From an uncultured Neomegalonema sp. (GTDB lineage Bacteria; Pseudomonadota; Alphaproteobacteria; Rhodobacterales; Rhodobacteraceae), in NCBI GenBank assembly GCA_937911325.1, contig CALDSD010000091.1, forward strand, positions 1 through 64,000: 64,000 bases of DNA, in the 5' to 3' direction. The notes beneath the pieces are model-generated. The model searched no databases. It was not told where the DNA came from and saw only the letters and a program-made list of their open reading frames with translations. A program made the translations under genes and the position numbers. This document shows positions 53,560 through 61,943 of this stretch, piece by piece. The first letter of the stretch is position 1, and the number at the start of each line of letters is the position of its first letter.

Positions 53560-54509
53560 GCCCCTGTCGCCGCCATCGCCGAAGCTTTCATGGCGAGTTC
53601 TTCTGAAATCGCTTCTTCGAGCTGGTGATACGGCTCAAGGTCGACATGCCAGAACCCGTCGAATGGCGAGTTGATGTCGAGCAGCAGCATCAGGATGAAG
53701 CAGCAAAACGCCGCCAGCACGAAGATGATCGTGTAGGTGTGCGAGAACGGTTCCGGCGAAACCAGAAAGAACGGAAAGATAATCGCCAGCGACATGAAGG
53801 TGAGGATCACCAGCATGTAGACCGGCACTTTCGCCTGGCTGGCGCTGATGCGTTTGGACCTCGTGATGAACAGCGCGTTGAGGCCTCGCATCACTTCCTG
53901 CAGAGCGACGCGGTCGTTCTCATCTGCGGGTTCGAGCTTGGCGATCTCTTCGGCGGTCTGTTTCAGGATTGCGCCGTTCGCGGCGCTGCCGGAGATCGGG
54001 GGGGGAGCCGAGACGTGCTGGCAATAGTCGCGCAAGAGCGTCCGGAGCGTCTGGATGTGCGACGAGCCGTCGCGGCTGGTCTCGTCTTCGAAATAGACCA
54101 GGAACCCGATGATCGAGCGGATCTGGTTCGCCTCCTCGTTGACCGCCTGATTGAGTTGATCGAACAGTTCGATCCCTTTCACCAGGATCAACGCTGTGAT
54201 GATCGCAAACAGCGTCGAGATCACGGCGTAGTATTGTTCGCCGTAGAACTCGTCGAATTCGGCTTCCAGCACCATCGCGGCGGCGGGGACTTTGTGGATC
54301 TCGACGTAAGCCACAAGGAACAGTCCGCCGACGAGCAGCGGCATTACCGACTTTCCAAAGACCTCGCCGAGCTTGGAGCGGTTGGCGATCATGCAAAGCG
54401 CCAACACGACGACCGCGGCGATCCCGGCTGTCATCGGATCCGGCTGGAAGTAGAAGATCAGCCCTGCGCTGAGCAACGCCACCAGCAGATTTTCCAGGAA
54501 TACGCTCAC
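53556..54509 (-). CDS. DUF4239 membrane protein
   Basis: The protein (about 317 residues) has helices near its start (VSVFLENLLVALLSAGLIFY and IAAVVVLALCMIA), one near residue 95 (AVISTLFAIITALILVKG), and two near its end (VYMLVILTFMSLAIIFPFFL and IFVLAAFCCFILMLLLDI), the DUF4239 layout. Function is unknown; bestrophin-like topology has been noted. The first ATG (54548) falls in the loop of the metY terminator hairpin, so GTG 54509, behind a G-rich stretch, is chosen as the start. See the finding. Confidence 0.82.
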   Translation of the reverse strand: MSVFLENLLVALLSAGLIFYFQPDPMTAGIAAVVVLALCMIANRSKLGEVFGKSVMPLLVGGLFLVAYVEIHKVPAAAMVLEAEFDEFYGEQYYAVISTLFAIITALILVKGIELFDQLNQAVNEEANQIRSIIGFLVYFEDETSRDGSSHIQTLRTLLRDYCQHVSAPPPISGSAANGAILKQTAEEIAKLEPADENDRVALQEVMRGLNALFITRSKRISASQAKVPVYMLVILTFMSLAIIFPFFLVSPEPFSHTYTIIFVLAAFCCFILMLLLDINSPFDGFWHVDLEPYHQLEEAISEELAMKASAMAATGA

Positions 54510-54527
54510 GTCAGGCCCCCCGCGACG

Positions 54528-54568
54528 AAAAAAGCTCTCCTCCGACATGCGGAGCCGGAGGAGAGCTT
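54528..54568 (-). terminator. Intrinsic terminator of metY
   Basis: A perfect 13-bp stem (54532-54544 with 54556-54568) with an 11-base loop is followed on the minus strand by TTTTTT (complement of 54528-54533). It lies 32 bases past the metY stop. Confidence 0.93.
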
Positions 54569-54600
54569 GTCAATTAGGGAAATCCCTTGGCGCGAGCGAT

Positions 54601-55896
54601 CTAACCGACCGCTTTTGCGAGCGCCTGATCCAGATCCGCGATCAGATCCTCCGCCGTCTCAAGGCCGATTGAGAGGCGCACGACCTCGGGGCCTGCTCCG
54701 GCGGCTGACTGCTGTTCGGGCGTCAATTGCCGGTGCGTCGTCGAGGCCGAGTGGATGATCAGCGACCTCGCATCGCCCAGGTTCGCGAGATGGCTGAACA
54801 GCTCGACGCTGTCGACCAGCTTCACGCAGGCGTCATAGCCGCCCTTCACGCCAAAGGTGAAAATCGAGCTGGCGCCTTTGGGGCAGTACTCCGCCACCCG
54901 CGAGTAATAGGGCGAACTCTCCAGCCCGGCGTAAGAGACATACTCGACGGCCGAGTGTTGCTCGAGATGCTGGGCGACCTTGAGCGCGTTTTCGCAGTGC
55001 TTGTCCATTCGCAGCGAGAGCGTTTCGATGCCGAGCAGGGTCTGGAACGCGTTCATCGGCGCCTGGCACATGCCGATATCGCGCAACGTGATCGCGATCG
55101 AATAGAATGTGAAGGCGAGGTTTCCGAACGTCTCGAAGAACTTCAGACCGTGATAGGACGCCTCGGGCTCGGTCATGTTCGGGAAACGACCGGACGCCCC
55201 CCAGTCGAAGGTTCCCTTATCGACCACCATGCCGCCCATAGAGGTGGCGTTGCCGCACAGGTATTTCGTCGTCGAGTGGATGACGATGTCGGCTCCATGC
55301 TCAAGCGGCCGGCACAAGTAGGGCGTGGCGGACGTGTTGTCGACCAGCAGCGGCACGCCGGCGTCATGCGCAATCCCAGCGAGCGCCTTCAGGTCCGAGA
55401 TGTAGCCGCCCGGATTGGCGATGGATTCACAGAACACGGCTTTGGTCTTGCCGTCGATCGCCGCCTTCACCGCGTCGGGATCTTCGGTGTCGACAAAGCG
55501 GACCTCCCATCCGAAGTGTTTGAACGCATGGCCGAATTGGTTGATCGACCCGCCATACAACCTTGAAGACGCGACGAAATTGTCGCCTGGGCCCATCAGC
55601 GGGAACAGCGCCATGACCTGAGCTGCATGTCCCGATGCGCACGCAACGGCGCCCACGCCGCCCTCCAGGGTCGCGACGCGCTCTTGCAAAACCGCGACGG
55701 TGGGGTTTCCCAGCCTCGAGTAGATGAAACCAAGCTCTTGCAGGTTGAAGAGCGCGGCCGCGTGGTCTGCGTCTCGGAACACATACGCTGTGTTCTGATA
55801 GATTGGCGTCTGGCGTGCGCCGGTTGCAGGGTCTGGCTGGGCCCCCGCATGAAGCTGCAATGTGTCGAAGCCATAGGTTTTCGCTTCGTCGGACAT
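54601..55896 (-). CDS. metY: O-acetylhomoserine sulfhydrylase
   Basis: MetY converts O-acetylhomoserine and sulfide to homocysteine in direct-sulfhydrylation methionine synthesis. The 431-residue PLP enzyme has FIYSRLGNPTVAVLQERVA near residue 57, the PLP lysine in IHSTTKYLCGNATSMGG (near 209) and SVELFSHLANLGDARSLIIH. GGAGGG precedes the ATG. It follows the CoA-binding gene in the same direction after 39 bases and ends with a strong terminator. No SAM riboswitch was recognised upstream. Confidence 0.95.
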   Translation of the reverse strand: MSDEAKTYGFDTLQLHAGAQPDPATGARQTPIYQNTAYVFRDADHAAALFNLQELGFIYSRLGNPTVAVLQERVATLEGGVGAVACASGHAAQVMALFPLMGPGDNFVASSRLYGGSINQFGHAFKHFGWEVRFVDTEDPDAVKAAIDGKTKAVFCESIANPGGYISDLKALAGIAHDAGVPLLVDNTSATPYLCRPLEHGADIVIHSTTKYLCGNATSMGGMVVDKGTFDWGASGRFPNMTEPEASYHGLKFFETFGNLAFTFYSIAITLRDIGMCQAPMNAFQTLLGIETLSLRMDKHCENALKVAQHLEQHSAVEYVSYAGLESSPYYSRVAEYCPKGASSIFTFGVKGGYDACVKLVDSVELFSHLANLGDARSLIIHSASTTHRQLTPEQQSAAGAGPEVVRLSIGLETAEDLIADLDQALAKAVG

Positions 55897-55935
55897 CTGG
55901 AACCCTCCGTTTCGGTTTGGTTAGAGCCTCGCGCG

Positions 55936-56454
55936 TCAGCGCAACCGCGAGGAAATCTGGCCGGTGTTGAAGCCGCCGATGCGCAGCTCGCCGAAAAGTC
56001 GCTGGTATTCGATCTTCGGGCAGCGGTTCATGACGACTTGGACGCCTTTGGCCTCGGCTCGCGCCGCAGCCTCATGATTGATGACGCCGATCTGCATCCA
56101 GATGGTGCGCAGCCCCCGTTCCAGCAGCGCCTCCAGTGCGTCATCCACAACCTGTCCGGCCGCTTCCGAGTTCCGGAAGACGTCGACCATGTCGATCGGG
56201 TCGCGATCAGCCGGTATCTCGGACATCTCACTCAAGATGGTTTCGCCGAACACCGTCTCGCCGGCCTGCGTCGGGTTCACCGGGATAACGGTGAAGCCCT
56301 TGGTCTTGAGATACCGGGCGACATAGTGGCTCGGTCGGATCTCGTTGCGCGATACCCCGACCGCTGCGATGGTCTTTGTCTCGGTCAAGATCCGCTTCAA
56401 ATATGCGTCGGAGTAAGACGGAAGCGGCGCTCCCGAACCATGCTCGTTGGGCAT
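55936..56454 (-). CDS. CoA-binding Rossmann protein (YccU-like)
   Basis: The 172-residue protein is a lone CoA-binding domain: TKTIAAVGVSRNEIRPSHYV, YLKTKGFTVIPVNP, and the end with GLRTIWMQIGVINHEAAA. It resembles the CoA-binding part of succinyl-CoA synthetase. In many alphaproteobacteria it precedes metY, as here. Function is unknown; a role in sulfur or acyl-CoA metabolism is inferred from the operon. Confidence 0.9.
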   Translation of the reverse strand: MPNEHGSGAPLPSYSDAYLKRILTETKTIAAVGVSRNEIRPSHYVARYLKTKGFTVIPVNPTQAGETVFGETILSEMSEIPADRDPIDMVDVFRNSEAAGQVVDDALEALLERGLRTIWMQIGVINHEAAARAEAKGVQVVMNRCPKIEYQRLFGELRIGGFNTGQISSRLR

Positions 56455-56557
56455 GAACCTGCCTTTGGCGTGAAAGTTGTGTCGGTTTCAAAGAGCGATA
56501 CCTGTCCGGTAGTAGGCGCGCAAGCACGGGCGCGAGAGGTTGAAGGGGTTCGGCGGC

Positions 56558-57679
56558 GTGACAGAGCGGTTTGAGGCGGATGCCGTGGTGATTGGCGCAG
56601 GGGTGGTTGGGTTGGCCGTCGCGTCGCGACTGGCCCGGCAAGGGCGCGAGGTGACGATCCTCGAGAAGAACCACGCGTTCGGCGAGGAGACCTCGAGCCG
56701 CAACTCCGAAGTGATCCATGCCGGCCTCTATTATGAAGCCGACAGTCTGAAGGGCCGATTTTGCGTCGAGGGGCGGGATCGTCTGTATGCGTGGTGCGAA
56801 GAGCGCGGCGTCGCTCACGCCAACATCGGGAAGCTCATTGTCGCGACCGAGACCGCGGAAGAGCCAGCGCTCGAGAAAATCATGGAGCGCGCCGCCGGCG
56901 TCGGCGTGACGGAGCTGTACCCGATCTCTGGCGCCGAGGCGCGTGCGCGCGAGCCCGTCCTGAACGCGACGCAGGCGCTCTGGTCGCCACGGACCGGCGT
57001 TATTGATAGTCACGGGTTGATGCTGTCGCTGTTGGGAGACGCCGAAGACCATGGAGCCATGATGGCTTTTGGGGCGCCCGTTATCGGCGGCGAGCAGACG
57101 GCTGCCGGCCTCCGGCTCTGGGTCGGCGGGGCGCAACCGGTTGACATACTGGCGCGCACGGTTGTGAACAGCGCGGGCTTCTGGGCGCAGGCCGTCGCCG
57201 CTTCGATCGCGGGGGTGCCGGCTCAGACAATCCCGCCGACGGTGCTCACCAAAGGCAACTATTACCGCTCGAGCCGGAAAACACCGTTCTCAACTCTGAT
57301 CTACCCGGCGCCTGTCGCCGGCGGTTTGGGCGTGCATGTCACGCTCGACCTCTCGGGCGGCGCGCGGTTTGGACCAGACGTCGAGCAACTGGAGATCACG
57401 GATCCGGCGCAGATCGACTATACGGTCGACCCAACCCGGGCCGAGGCGTTCTACGCGGCGATCCGGAAGTACTGGCCAGAGCTTCCTGACGGCTCGCTCG
57501 TGCCCGACTATTCGGGGGTCAGACCGAAGATCGATCCGAATTACTATGCAGATTTTCGGGTCGACGGTCCCACCGCTCATGGCGTCGGCGGCCTGATCAA
57601 CCTGTTTGGGATCGAAAGCCCCGGGCTGACCGGATGTCTGGCGATCGGCGATTACGTCGCCGATCTGGCGGCCGACTAG
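56558..57679 (+). CDS. FAD-dependent oxidoreductase, L-2-hydroxyglutarate oxidase-like
   Basis: The 373-residue protein is a DAO-fold flavoenzyme: Rossmann VVIGAGVVGLAVASRLARQG, TSSRNSEVIHAGLYYEADS, GVIDSHGLMLSLLGDAE and the GNYYRSSRKTPFSTLIYPAP strand. These are the signatures of LhgO/L2HGDH. The proposed reaction is oxidation of L-2-hydroxyglutarate to 2-oxoglutarate, repairing side products of malate dehydrogenase. GTG 56558 is preferred to TTG 56540; AAGGGG lies ten bases upstream. Its stop overlaps the convergent YHS gene by four bases. Confidence 0.88.
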   Translation: MTERFEADAVVIGAGVVGLAVASRLARQGREVTILEKNHAFGEETSSRNSEVIHAGLYYEADSLKGRFCVEGRDRLYAWCEERGVAHANIGKLIVATETAEEPALEKIMERAAGVGVTELYPISGAEARAREPVLNATQALWSPRTGVIDSHGLMLSLLGDAEDHGAMMAFGAPVIGGEQTAAGLRLWVGGAQPVDILARTVVNSAGFWAQAVAASIAGVPAQTIPPTVLTKGNYYRSSRKTPFSTLIYPAPVAGGLGVHVTLDLSGGARFGPDVEQLEITDPAQIDYTVDPTRAEAFYAAIRKYWPELPDGSLVPDYSGVRPKIDPNYYADFRVDGPTAHGVGGLINLFGIESPGLTGCLAIGDYVADLAAD

Positions 57680-58158
57680 TTTCCGCCAACTTCGCCGCCG
57701 ACGATCTGCGCCCATTGCTTTTCCGCCTCGGCGATGTTGCGGGCCATTTCTTCGCGCCACGCCGCCTGCATTCCCGGGGAAAAATTCATGTAGAGCTTGC
57801 CGTCTATGACGTCCCATGCATGCGGGTCGACGCTGGAGCGGCGCCCCTGCATCATCGACCAGGCGCAGTAGCCGCCGAACTGAGGGGCGAAACGCTCAGG
57901 GTCTGCTTCGAACATCGCCTTGTGTTCCGCCGAGGCGAAACTCCACATCACGCCACGCCACTCCAAGCGGTGTTCAGGGTCGCCTTCGACGGCTTCGCCT
58001 CGGGTGAAATAGGCGACCGGGTCGTAGCCGCGCAACGCATAGCCCCACAGATCGGCCCAGGTCGGCGTTTCAGCGCGCGCGACCTGCGGGCCGCCGGCGA
58101 CGGCGGCGCACGCGACACCCAGTGCGGCGGCGATAACATGTCTGCGGTTCATGCTCAT
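57676..58158 (-). CDS. Exported YHS-domain protein
   Basis: The 160-residue protein has a signal peptide with a twin-arginine-like start (MSMNRRHVIAAALG then AAVAGGPQVARA), so it may use the Tat route. The YHS domain is GYDPVAYFTRGEAVEGD through SFASAEHKAMFEADPERFAP and FGGYCAWSM. YHS domains are often metal-linked; role unknown. A short 3' overlap joins it to the LhgO-like gene. Confidence 0.88.
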   Translation of the reverse strand: MSMNRRHVIAAALGVACAAVAGGPQVARAETPTWADLWGYALRGYDPVAYFTRGEAVEGDPEHRLEWRGVMWSFASAEHKAMFEADPERFAPQFGGYCAWSMMQGRRSSVDPHAWDVIDGKLYMNFSPGMQAAWREEMARNIAEAEKQWAQIVGGEVGGN

Positions 58159-58276
58159 CGGCGAGCGATCTCTTGTGTTCTGCCTCATTAGGCTAGACAT
58201 GCTTGAATTGGTCGCCATTCGCAACGGCTCACACGTGATCGTTAGAAGAGTGGGCGAATAATCCGCCAATACTCAC

Positions 58277-58306
58277 AAAAAAGTGGGCCACGCTGTGCGC
58301 GGCCCA
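58277..58306 (-). terminator. Intrinsic terminator of rlmB
   Basis: TGGGCC (58284-58289) pairs with GGCCCA (58301-58306) and is followed on the minus strand by a T run (complement of 58277-58282). It lies 120 bases past the rlmB stop, within the 267-base rlmB-YHS gap that holds no gene. Confidence 0.75.
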
Positions 58307-58425
58307 GAGTTTGAACAAGGGAGAAAAACACGAAACTCAGCTTGTTTCGCTCGATCTTACCTATGTTTCGCTCGGCGAAAGCGAAGTAATCGTCTCGCGG
58401 TTGTGAAGTTCGCGTGAGACCGCCT

Positions 58426-59256
58426 TTAGTCTTTTGCCGGAGCTCGCGTCGCGTAAAGCGCGACAGCGGTAGCGTTGGAAACGTTCAACGACGCAAAGTC
58501 CGCCGCAGATGGAATGCGGGCCAACGCATCGCAGGTGTCGCGGGTCTTGGAGCGCAGTCCCGGGCCTTCGGCGCCGAGCACGATCCCAAGCGGCGCTCCC
58601 CCAGCCGCTGCGGCGGCCTGATCGATCTCGATCGGCGCTTCGCCGTCCAGGCCGATCAGCACGTAGCCAAGCTCCTGCAGTTCCTCCATGCCGCGCGCGA
58701 GGTTACCGACGCGAATGTAGGGTTGCCGTTCGAGCGCTCCCGAAGCGGCTTTCGCCAATGCCCCGGTTTCTGGCGAAGAATGTCGGTTGGTGGCGATCAC
58801 CGCGCGCGCGCCGAACACCTCGGCCGAGCGCAGGATCGCACCCACATTGTGCGGGTCGGTGACCCGGTCGAGCAGAACGACCCGGGGCGCGTCTCGCGGG
58901 TCCGCCGGCGCGCACAGGTCTCCGATCTTGCCCCAGTCCAAAGGTTCGCTTTCAAGCGCGGCGCCCTGATGAACGGATTGCGGGTCGAGAGGCGCGCCAA
59001 ACTTGCGCGGATCCTGGATTTCGGGCTTCACGCCGGCCGCCGCGATGTCTTCGGCCAGCCTCTGCGCGGCGTTTGGCGTGACAAGCAGCCGCTTTTTCAC
59101 CCGCCGCGAGTTCTTCAACGCGTCTCTGACGGCATGCAGACCAAACAACCACAGCGCGTCCGACGCGTCGTTACGTGCGTTGAGACGCGCCTGCGCAGGG
59201 CCTCTGGGCGGACGTTTGAAACGCCGACGATCGCTGCTGTTTGGCTTTTGAGCCAT
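58426..59256 (-). CDS. rlmB: 23S rRNA (guanosine-2'-O)-methyltransferase RlmB
   Basis: RlmB methylates the ribose of G2251 (E. coli numbering) in 23S rRNA. The 276-residue SPOUT enzyme has a basic N-terminal extension, the L30e-like RNA-binding domain (LWLFGLHAVRDALKNSRRVK), and SpoU motifs VTDPHNVGAILRSAEVFGA, LGIVLGAEGPGL and IPSAADFASLNVSNATAVAL. The start ATG is family-like. It is opposite to the tRNA-Tyr gene. Confidence 0.95.
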   Translation of the reverse strand: MAQKPNSSDRRRFKRPPRGPAQARLNARNDASDALWLFGLHAVRDALKNSRRVKKRLLVTPNAAQRLAEDIAAAGVKPEIQDPRKFGAPLDPQSVHQGAALESEPLDWGKIGDLCAPADPRDAPRVVLLDRVTDPHNVGAILRSAEVFGARAVIATNRHSSPETGALAKAASGALERQPYIRVGNLARGMEELQELGYVLIGLDGEAPIEIDQAAAAAGGAPLGIVLGAEGPGLRSKTRDTCDALARIPSAADFASLNVSNATAVALYATRAPAKD

Positions 59257-59435
59257 TCCTTTAACCCACGCGGATGACCGCTTGCCGGACTGAAAAAGAG
59301 GCGCACCCTAACCTTCAGCGACGAAATGAGGAAGGGCGCTGTTGACAGGAGCGCCCTCCGGCCCCTAATGCAGCGGCTCTGCCTTGGGGTTGCATCGCGC
59401 TCCGTCGCTTGGACATGATCCGACGCGGTCTCTGT

Positions 59436-59521
59436 GGAGGGGTGGCAGAGCGGTCAAATGCAACGGACTGTAAATCCGTCGGGGAAACCCTACGCTGGTT
59501 CGAATCCAGCCCCCTCCACCA
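59436..59521 (+). tRNA. tRNA-Tyr (anticodon GTA)
   Basis: The acceptor arms GGAGGGG and CCCCTCC pair, followed by A and an encoded CCA. The anticodon stem-loop GGACTGTAAATCC carries GTA (59469-59471). A long variable arm and a GGTTCGAATCC T loop make it a class II tRNA. Open frames through it (for example the ones with a GLDSNQRR string) are artefacts. Confidence 0.97.
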
Positions 59522-59642
59522 GCTTCTCGCACAGCGAGAAGCAGCGACACTTCTCACAAGTTCTGACCTCGCGCGGCAGCACATCGCTTGCGATGTGCGA
59601 GAGCTGGATCTTTTCTCGCTCGCGGCGGTTTGCTTCGCAAAC
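59522..59642 (+). repeat. Three short hairpins directly after tRNA-Tyr
   Basis: GCTTCTCGC (59522-59530) pairs with GCGAGAAGC (59534-59542); CACATCGC (59580-59587) with GCGATGTG (59590-59597); GTTTGC (59628-59633) with GCAAAC (59637-59642). The first starts at the tRNA 3' end and may be a processing or termination hairpin, although no T tract follows. Confidence 0.7.
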
Positions 59643-59663
59643 GCCTCCGCGGGGGCGGCCTGA

Positions 59664-59875
59664 CCGACCGACGCGCGATCTGGTTGAGCAGCTCGGCTTC
59701 ACGCCCGTCGATTTTGGTCGCGGTGGGCCGGCGATGCGCGCCGTCGAAGCTCTCGGCGACGCCGTCAGATTGGTGATGATCGACGGAGCCCGCGGCGGGC
59801 GCGCCCATCTCGCAGCGATCACGCTTCCGGACCCGGATCTGGAGACGATCGGCGGACGGCAGTCTTCAAGCTATC
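59664..59875 (+). pseudogene. Probable gene remnant, dehydrogenase-like C-terminus
   Basis: The frame here reads DLVEQLGFTPVDFGRGGPAM, then MIDGARGGRAHLAAITLPDP and IGGRQSSSYR, which looks like the C-terminal end of an NAD(P)-binding reductase of the F420-type group. No start or N-terminal Rossmann part precedes it; the upstream sequence is the tRNA and hairpins, and the frame continues without coding character to 60294. I think it is a decayed fragment. The region 59875-60142 holds nothing else. Confidence 0.3.
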
Positions 59876-60142
59876 GCTGGACCAACGTCTCCGCCCTGTC
59901 GCCGCGGACGGTGCGGGCGGCCGAGACGCCCTCTGGTCATGACCGCCCGTCTGACGAGGCGAAGCAATCCCGCCTGCTGAACCTCTGCAGAAGACTGACA
60001 GATCGGATGTCTGCATCGCTGCGTGCGCAAACAATCGATCGTCGCCTTGCGATTGGGGCTCTGGTTCCGTTCCAGCCGATCTTCGAGAATTCACCGAGCG
60101 ATCGGCCCTCGTTTAAAAGACGGTCTGGTTCGGATAGGAGCG

Positions 60143-60586
60143 TTATCGAGCCCCATTGCGGATATTGCGACTGTGAACAGCGTCGACTTTATCAGCACGC
60201 AGGTAGTTTTCACCGTCTCGACCAAGCTCGTCGATCAGGAGTTCAGCGATCTGCGAAATCTCCGCATTCGGAAAGTCGGAGCAGTATGCTTTGAGCTTAT
60301 CCGACAAAACACCGTCGTTTAAGAGCGCGTCCAGCTGCAGGTAGAACCCGTGCTGCGCCGCGTAAACCTGGTTGACACCCGAAATGTAGCCAGCGACCCA
60401 CATCTGGGCTCGACCCATCACGCGTCGCCGATCTGCGTTATAGTCCCCCGAGTTGACGTCGTTGATCTCAGCACATGTGAAATTTGGCTGCATTCTCAAG
60501 GCGCCGTTGGTCTCTTGCGCGTGAGCAGACGTCGTCAGTGCTGCTAGCGTCGCTAAACAGACTGCAAGAATACGAAGCCTCACCAT
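60143..60586 (-). CDS. HdeA/HdeB-like periplasmic protein
   Basis: The 147-residue protein has a signal peptide (ILAVCLATLAALTTSAHAQ) and two cysteines in TCAEINDVNSGDY and AYCSDFPNAEISQIAELLI, with QMWVAGYISGVNQV between them. This is the HdeA pattern; HdeA is an acid-activated chaperone with one disulfide. Base use is more AT-rich than neighbours, which could mark transferred DNA. GGTGGAAAG precedes the ATG. Confidence 0.72.
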   Translation of the reverse strand: MVRLRILAVCLATLAALTTSAHAQETNGALRMQPNFTCAEINDVNSGDYNADRRRVMGRAQMWVAGYISGVNQVYAAQHGFYLQLDALLNDGVLSDKLKAYCSDFPNAEISQIAELLIDELGRDGENYLRADKVDAVHSRNIRNGAR

Positions 60587-60872
60587 CTTTCCACCTCTTC
60601 AAAACGAGCAGATCAGCCAGAAAATCTCAGTTTGGAGTAAGAGACTTCGCTGAAGCGCGAAGCAGTCGAGCAGTTCTCGTTCTCATGCTTGCATCCCAGG
60701 CGTGTCAATGAACCAACGCCTCCTGGCAACCGTCTAGGCCGAACAAGCCATTCCTTGTGCGGCCCAGAAGGCCTGCGTCTCGGCGGTCTCATAACGCGAT
60801 CGTTGCGATCGCCTTGTCTGGATCCCTGACGCGCCCGTCGGCTGCCGAGTAAGGCGCTAGAAATCTGGAACC
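60587..60872. other. Intergenic region with no supported gene
   Basis: This 286-base stretch between the HdeA-like start and the LysR stop shows no coding sequence, hairpin or repeat that I can support; it should contain the promoter of the HdeA-like gene. Confidence 0.6.
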
Positions 60873-61835
60873 CTAGCTTCTGGCGAGATGGGTTTTCCGC
60901 AGCGGATCGCCGTGTCCACGTGCGGCTCGTTTTCGCCAACGAGCAAGGTGGGCGACCCGGGTCATCGCGGCGCGCGTGGATGCTGCGACGATCCGGACGA
61001 CGCCGCTGCTCAGGGCCCGGGCGGAGGCCAGCGCCAGCGTCCTCGAGATCTCGGGATCGACGATTGGACGCGCGATCACCTCGGCCCGGGCGCATTCCTG
61101 ATAAATGTTGCTGTAGGGCAGGATCGCGACGCCGTCGCGTTCCGCGGCGAACGCCAGCAGCGCATCCGCGGTCTCAAGCTCCCGCGCGACGATCGGCTCC
61201 AGATCCGCCTGTGCGAAGCTGTCGTCGATCAAGGCCCGGTAACTGCCGCGGCTCGGGATCAGGAGGGAGAGCGACGCGAGTTCGGCGAGCGCCAAGGGAT
61301 GGTCTGCCGGCTCAAGTACATCGGCGGACCCCACGGCGTAGAGCGTCTCGCTGAACAGCGGAACGACGTCAGGCCACGGCGCCTCAGGCGTCGCATACAC
61401 GATCGCCGCATCGAGACGATGCTCGCCGAGCAGTTCGCAGTTTCGATCGGAGCTTTCCTCGAAGAACGTCAAGGTCGTCTCGGGCATTCGCTTTGCGAAC
61501 TCCCTGTGCAGCTCCGGGATCAGAAGGCGTCCGACGCGCAGGGGCACAGAAAGCGACAACCGCTTCGGCACATTCTCTGACACCTTCATGACGCGCCGCT
61601 TCGTCTCGTCGAACGACGAGAGCGTGTGGTTTGCAAAGGCGAAGAACTCGTCACCGGCGCGCGTGAGTTCGATCCCGCGCCCGGTTCGACGCAGCAGCTG
61701 AGCCTGCATCCGGACTTCGAGATCGCGCACCGTGCGGCTGAGCGCCGGTTGCGTGACGCCCAACCGATGCGCCGCTTGGGTCATGCCGCCTGCCTCGACA
61801 ATCGCGACGAACTTCCGAAGATCAACGAGTTTCAT
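60873..61835 (-). CDS. LysR-family regulator, divergent from mttB
   Basis: The 320-residue protein has the N-terminal HTH (LRKFVAIVEAGGMTQAAHRLG then VTQPALSRTVRDLE) and the effector domain (RLSLSVPLRVGRLLIPELH onward). ATG 61835 is the family start. It is divergent from the MttB-like gene, with a 108-base shared region, so it probably controls that gene in response to its substrate. Confidence 0.92.
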   Translation of the reverse strand: MKLVDLRKFVAIVEAGGMTQAAHRLGVTQPALSRTVRDLEVRMQAQLLRRTGRGIELTRAGDEFFAFANHTLSSFDETKRRVMKVSENVPKRLSLSVPLRVGRLLIPELHREFAKRMPETTLTFFEESSDRNCELLGEHRLDAAIVYATPEAPWPDVVPLFSETLYAVGSADVLEPADHPLALAELASLSLLIPSRGSYRALIDDSFAQADLEPIVARELETADALLAFAAERDGVAILPYSNIYQECARAEVIARPIVDPEISRTLALASARALSSGVVRIVAASTRAAMTRVAHLARWRKRAARGHGDPLRKTHLARS

Positions 61836-61856
61836 AACAGTTTTGACATATCTGTT
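61836..61856. promoter_or_regulatory. Candidate LysR box
   Basis: AACAG, eleven bases, CTGTT, an interrupted palindrome with the spacing usual for LysR regulators, directly next to the LysR start and 88 bases from the mttB start. Confidence 0.55.
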
Positions 61857-61943
61857 TTTACATCTTTGATAGTGAGTCCAACCGCTCGGACGGTCAAGCT
61901 CGTGACGTTGTTGCCGCCGTTGAACCACCGGGGACCCGCCGTC

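Noticed and set aside
56455-56557. SAM-II riboswitch ahead of the metY operon
   Set aside because: No matching conserved segments were seen between the CoA-binding and LhgO-like genes.
59315-59584. Minus-strand frames with a GLDSNQRR string
   Set aside because: This is the translation of the tRNA-Tyr gene in reverse, a familiar annotation artefact.
59434-60294. 286-codon frame starting inside tRNA-Tyr
   Set aside because: It begins in the tRNA and has coding resemblance only over a short middle part, treated as a remnant.
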